Shown one piece after another: positions 6,470 through 6,649 of a stretch of DNA of 6,649 nucleotides. The DNA comes from Pseudomonadota bacterium (GTDB taxonomy: Bacteria; Pseudomonadota; Gammaproteobacteria; Xanthomonadales; Xanthomonadaceae). The notes under the pieces were generated by a model. That model searched no databases, was not told where the DNA came from, and was given only the letters and a program-made list of their open reading frames with translations. The position numbers were made by a program, and so were the translations under genes. The stretch is taken from NCBI GenBank assembly GCA_023391775.1, contig JAEWAG010000122.1, forward strand, positions 1 to 6,649. The letters are read 5' to 3'. Each line of letters begins with the position of its first letter. The stretch's first letter is position 1.

Positions 6470-6649
6470 CTACTTGATCGACGTTCCGATCCGCCCCGGA
6501 TCGAAACTCCCCGTGCAGAACCAGCCCTCGCAGTTCAGCCAGATCAGGAAGGCCTTTCCGCGGAGGTTCTCCTCCGGCAGGAAATGGGTCTGGGTCCAGA
6601 ACCGGCTGTCCTCGCTATTATCACGATTGTCGCCCATGACGAAATAGTG
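6470..6649 (-). CDS. lepB: Signal peptidase I, C-terminal end (partial)
   Basis: The last 59 codons of LepB, running in from the right edge on the - strand and ending in TAG at 6472-6470. LepB is the inner-membrane serine-lysine protease that removes signal peptides from exported proteins on the periplasmic side. The fragment starts with the family's conserved box [18 protein letters not shown], followed by [17 protein letters not shown], the conserved final strand region. The catalytic Ser and Lys lie outside the window. The tail has two Cys residues six apart (NCEGWFCTG), which could form a disulfide in the periplasm; it then ends with [10 protein letters not shown]. It is the first visible gene of the - strand cluster, with 29 bases to the DUF4845 gene; any operon promoter is beyond the window. 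Confidence 0.96.
   Translation of the reverse strand, partial: HYFVMGDNRDNSEDSRFWTQTHFLPEENLRGKAFLIWLNCEGWFCTGSFDPGRIGTSIK

Overview
The window is a compact, visibly GC-rich chromosomal stretch from a gammaproteobacterium, most likely Xanthomonadaceae (Xanthomonas/Stenotrophomonas/Lysobacter/Luteimonas type). This rests on the strong G/C third-position bias, the gene order lepB - DUF4845 - rnc - era - recO, and the style of the proteins. Genus cannot be fixed from the sequence alone. I see no mobile element, tRNA, rRNA, CRISPR array or prophage piece. It looks like a vertically inherited core region with an accessory-flavoured middle.

Layout. On the + strand, 1-345 is the end of xseA (exonuclease VII large subunit). 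An 88-base gap follows, containing three 7-base direct repeats at an exact 11-base period (355-383) that fit a PhoB box. Then comes a two-gene operon: a GT4 glycosyltransferase (434-1576) and a PAP2-type membrane phosphatase (1557-2132), which overlap by 20 bases. On the - strand, read from the right edge leftwards, are lepB (end only, 6649-6470), a small DUF4845 membrane protein (6440-6060), rnc (6070-5381), era (5368-4445), recO (4417-3683), a GNAT acetyltransferase (3645-3034) and a carbon-nitrogen hydrolase (3037-2129). The two gene sets converge with a 4-base overlap of stop codons at 2129-2132. No stretch above 300 bases lacks a gene; the longest gap is 346-433.

How they work together. 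The right half is a housekeeping operon for protein export (LepB), RNA processing (RNase III), ribosome assembly (Era) and recombinational repair (RecO). GNAT and the C-N hydrolase are translationally coupled by an ATGA overlap and probably form one functional pair of unknown substrate; they may be partly independent of the operon. The left operon is the most interesting part. A SqdX/MgtA-like glycosyltransferase and a lipid-phosphatase-type protein behind a convincing PhoB box suggest a phosphate-starvation module that changes membrane lipids or the cell envelope. That function is inferred, not shown.
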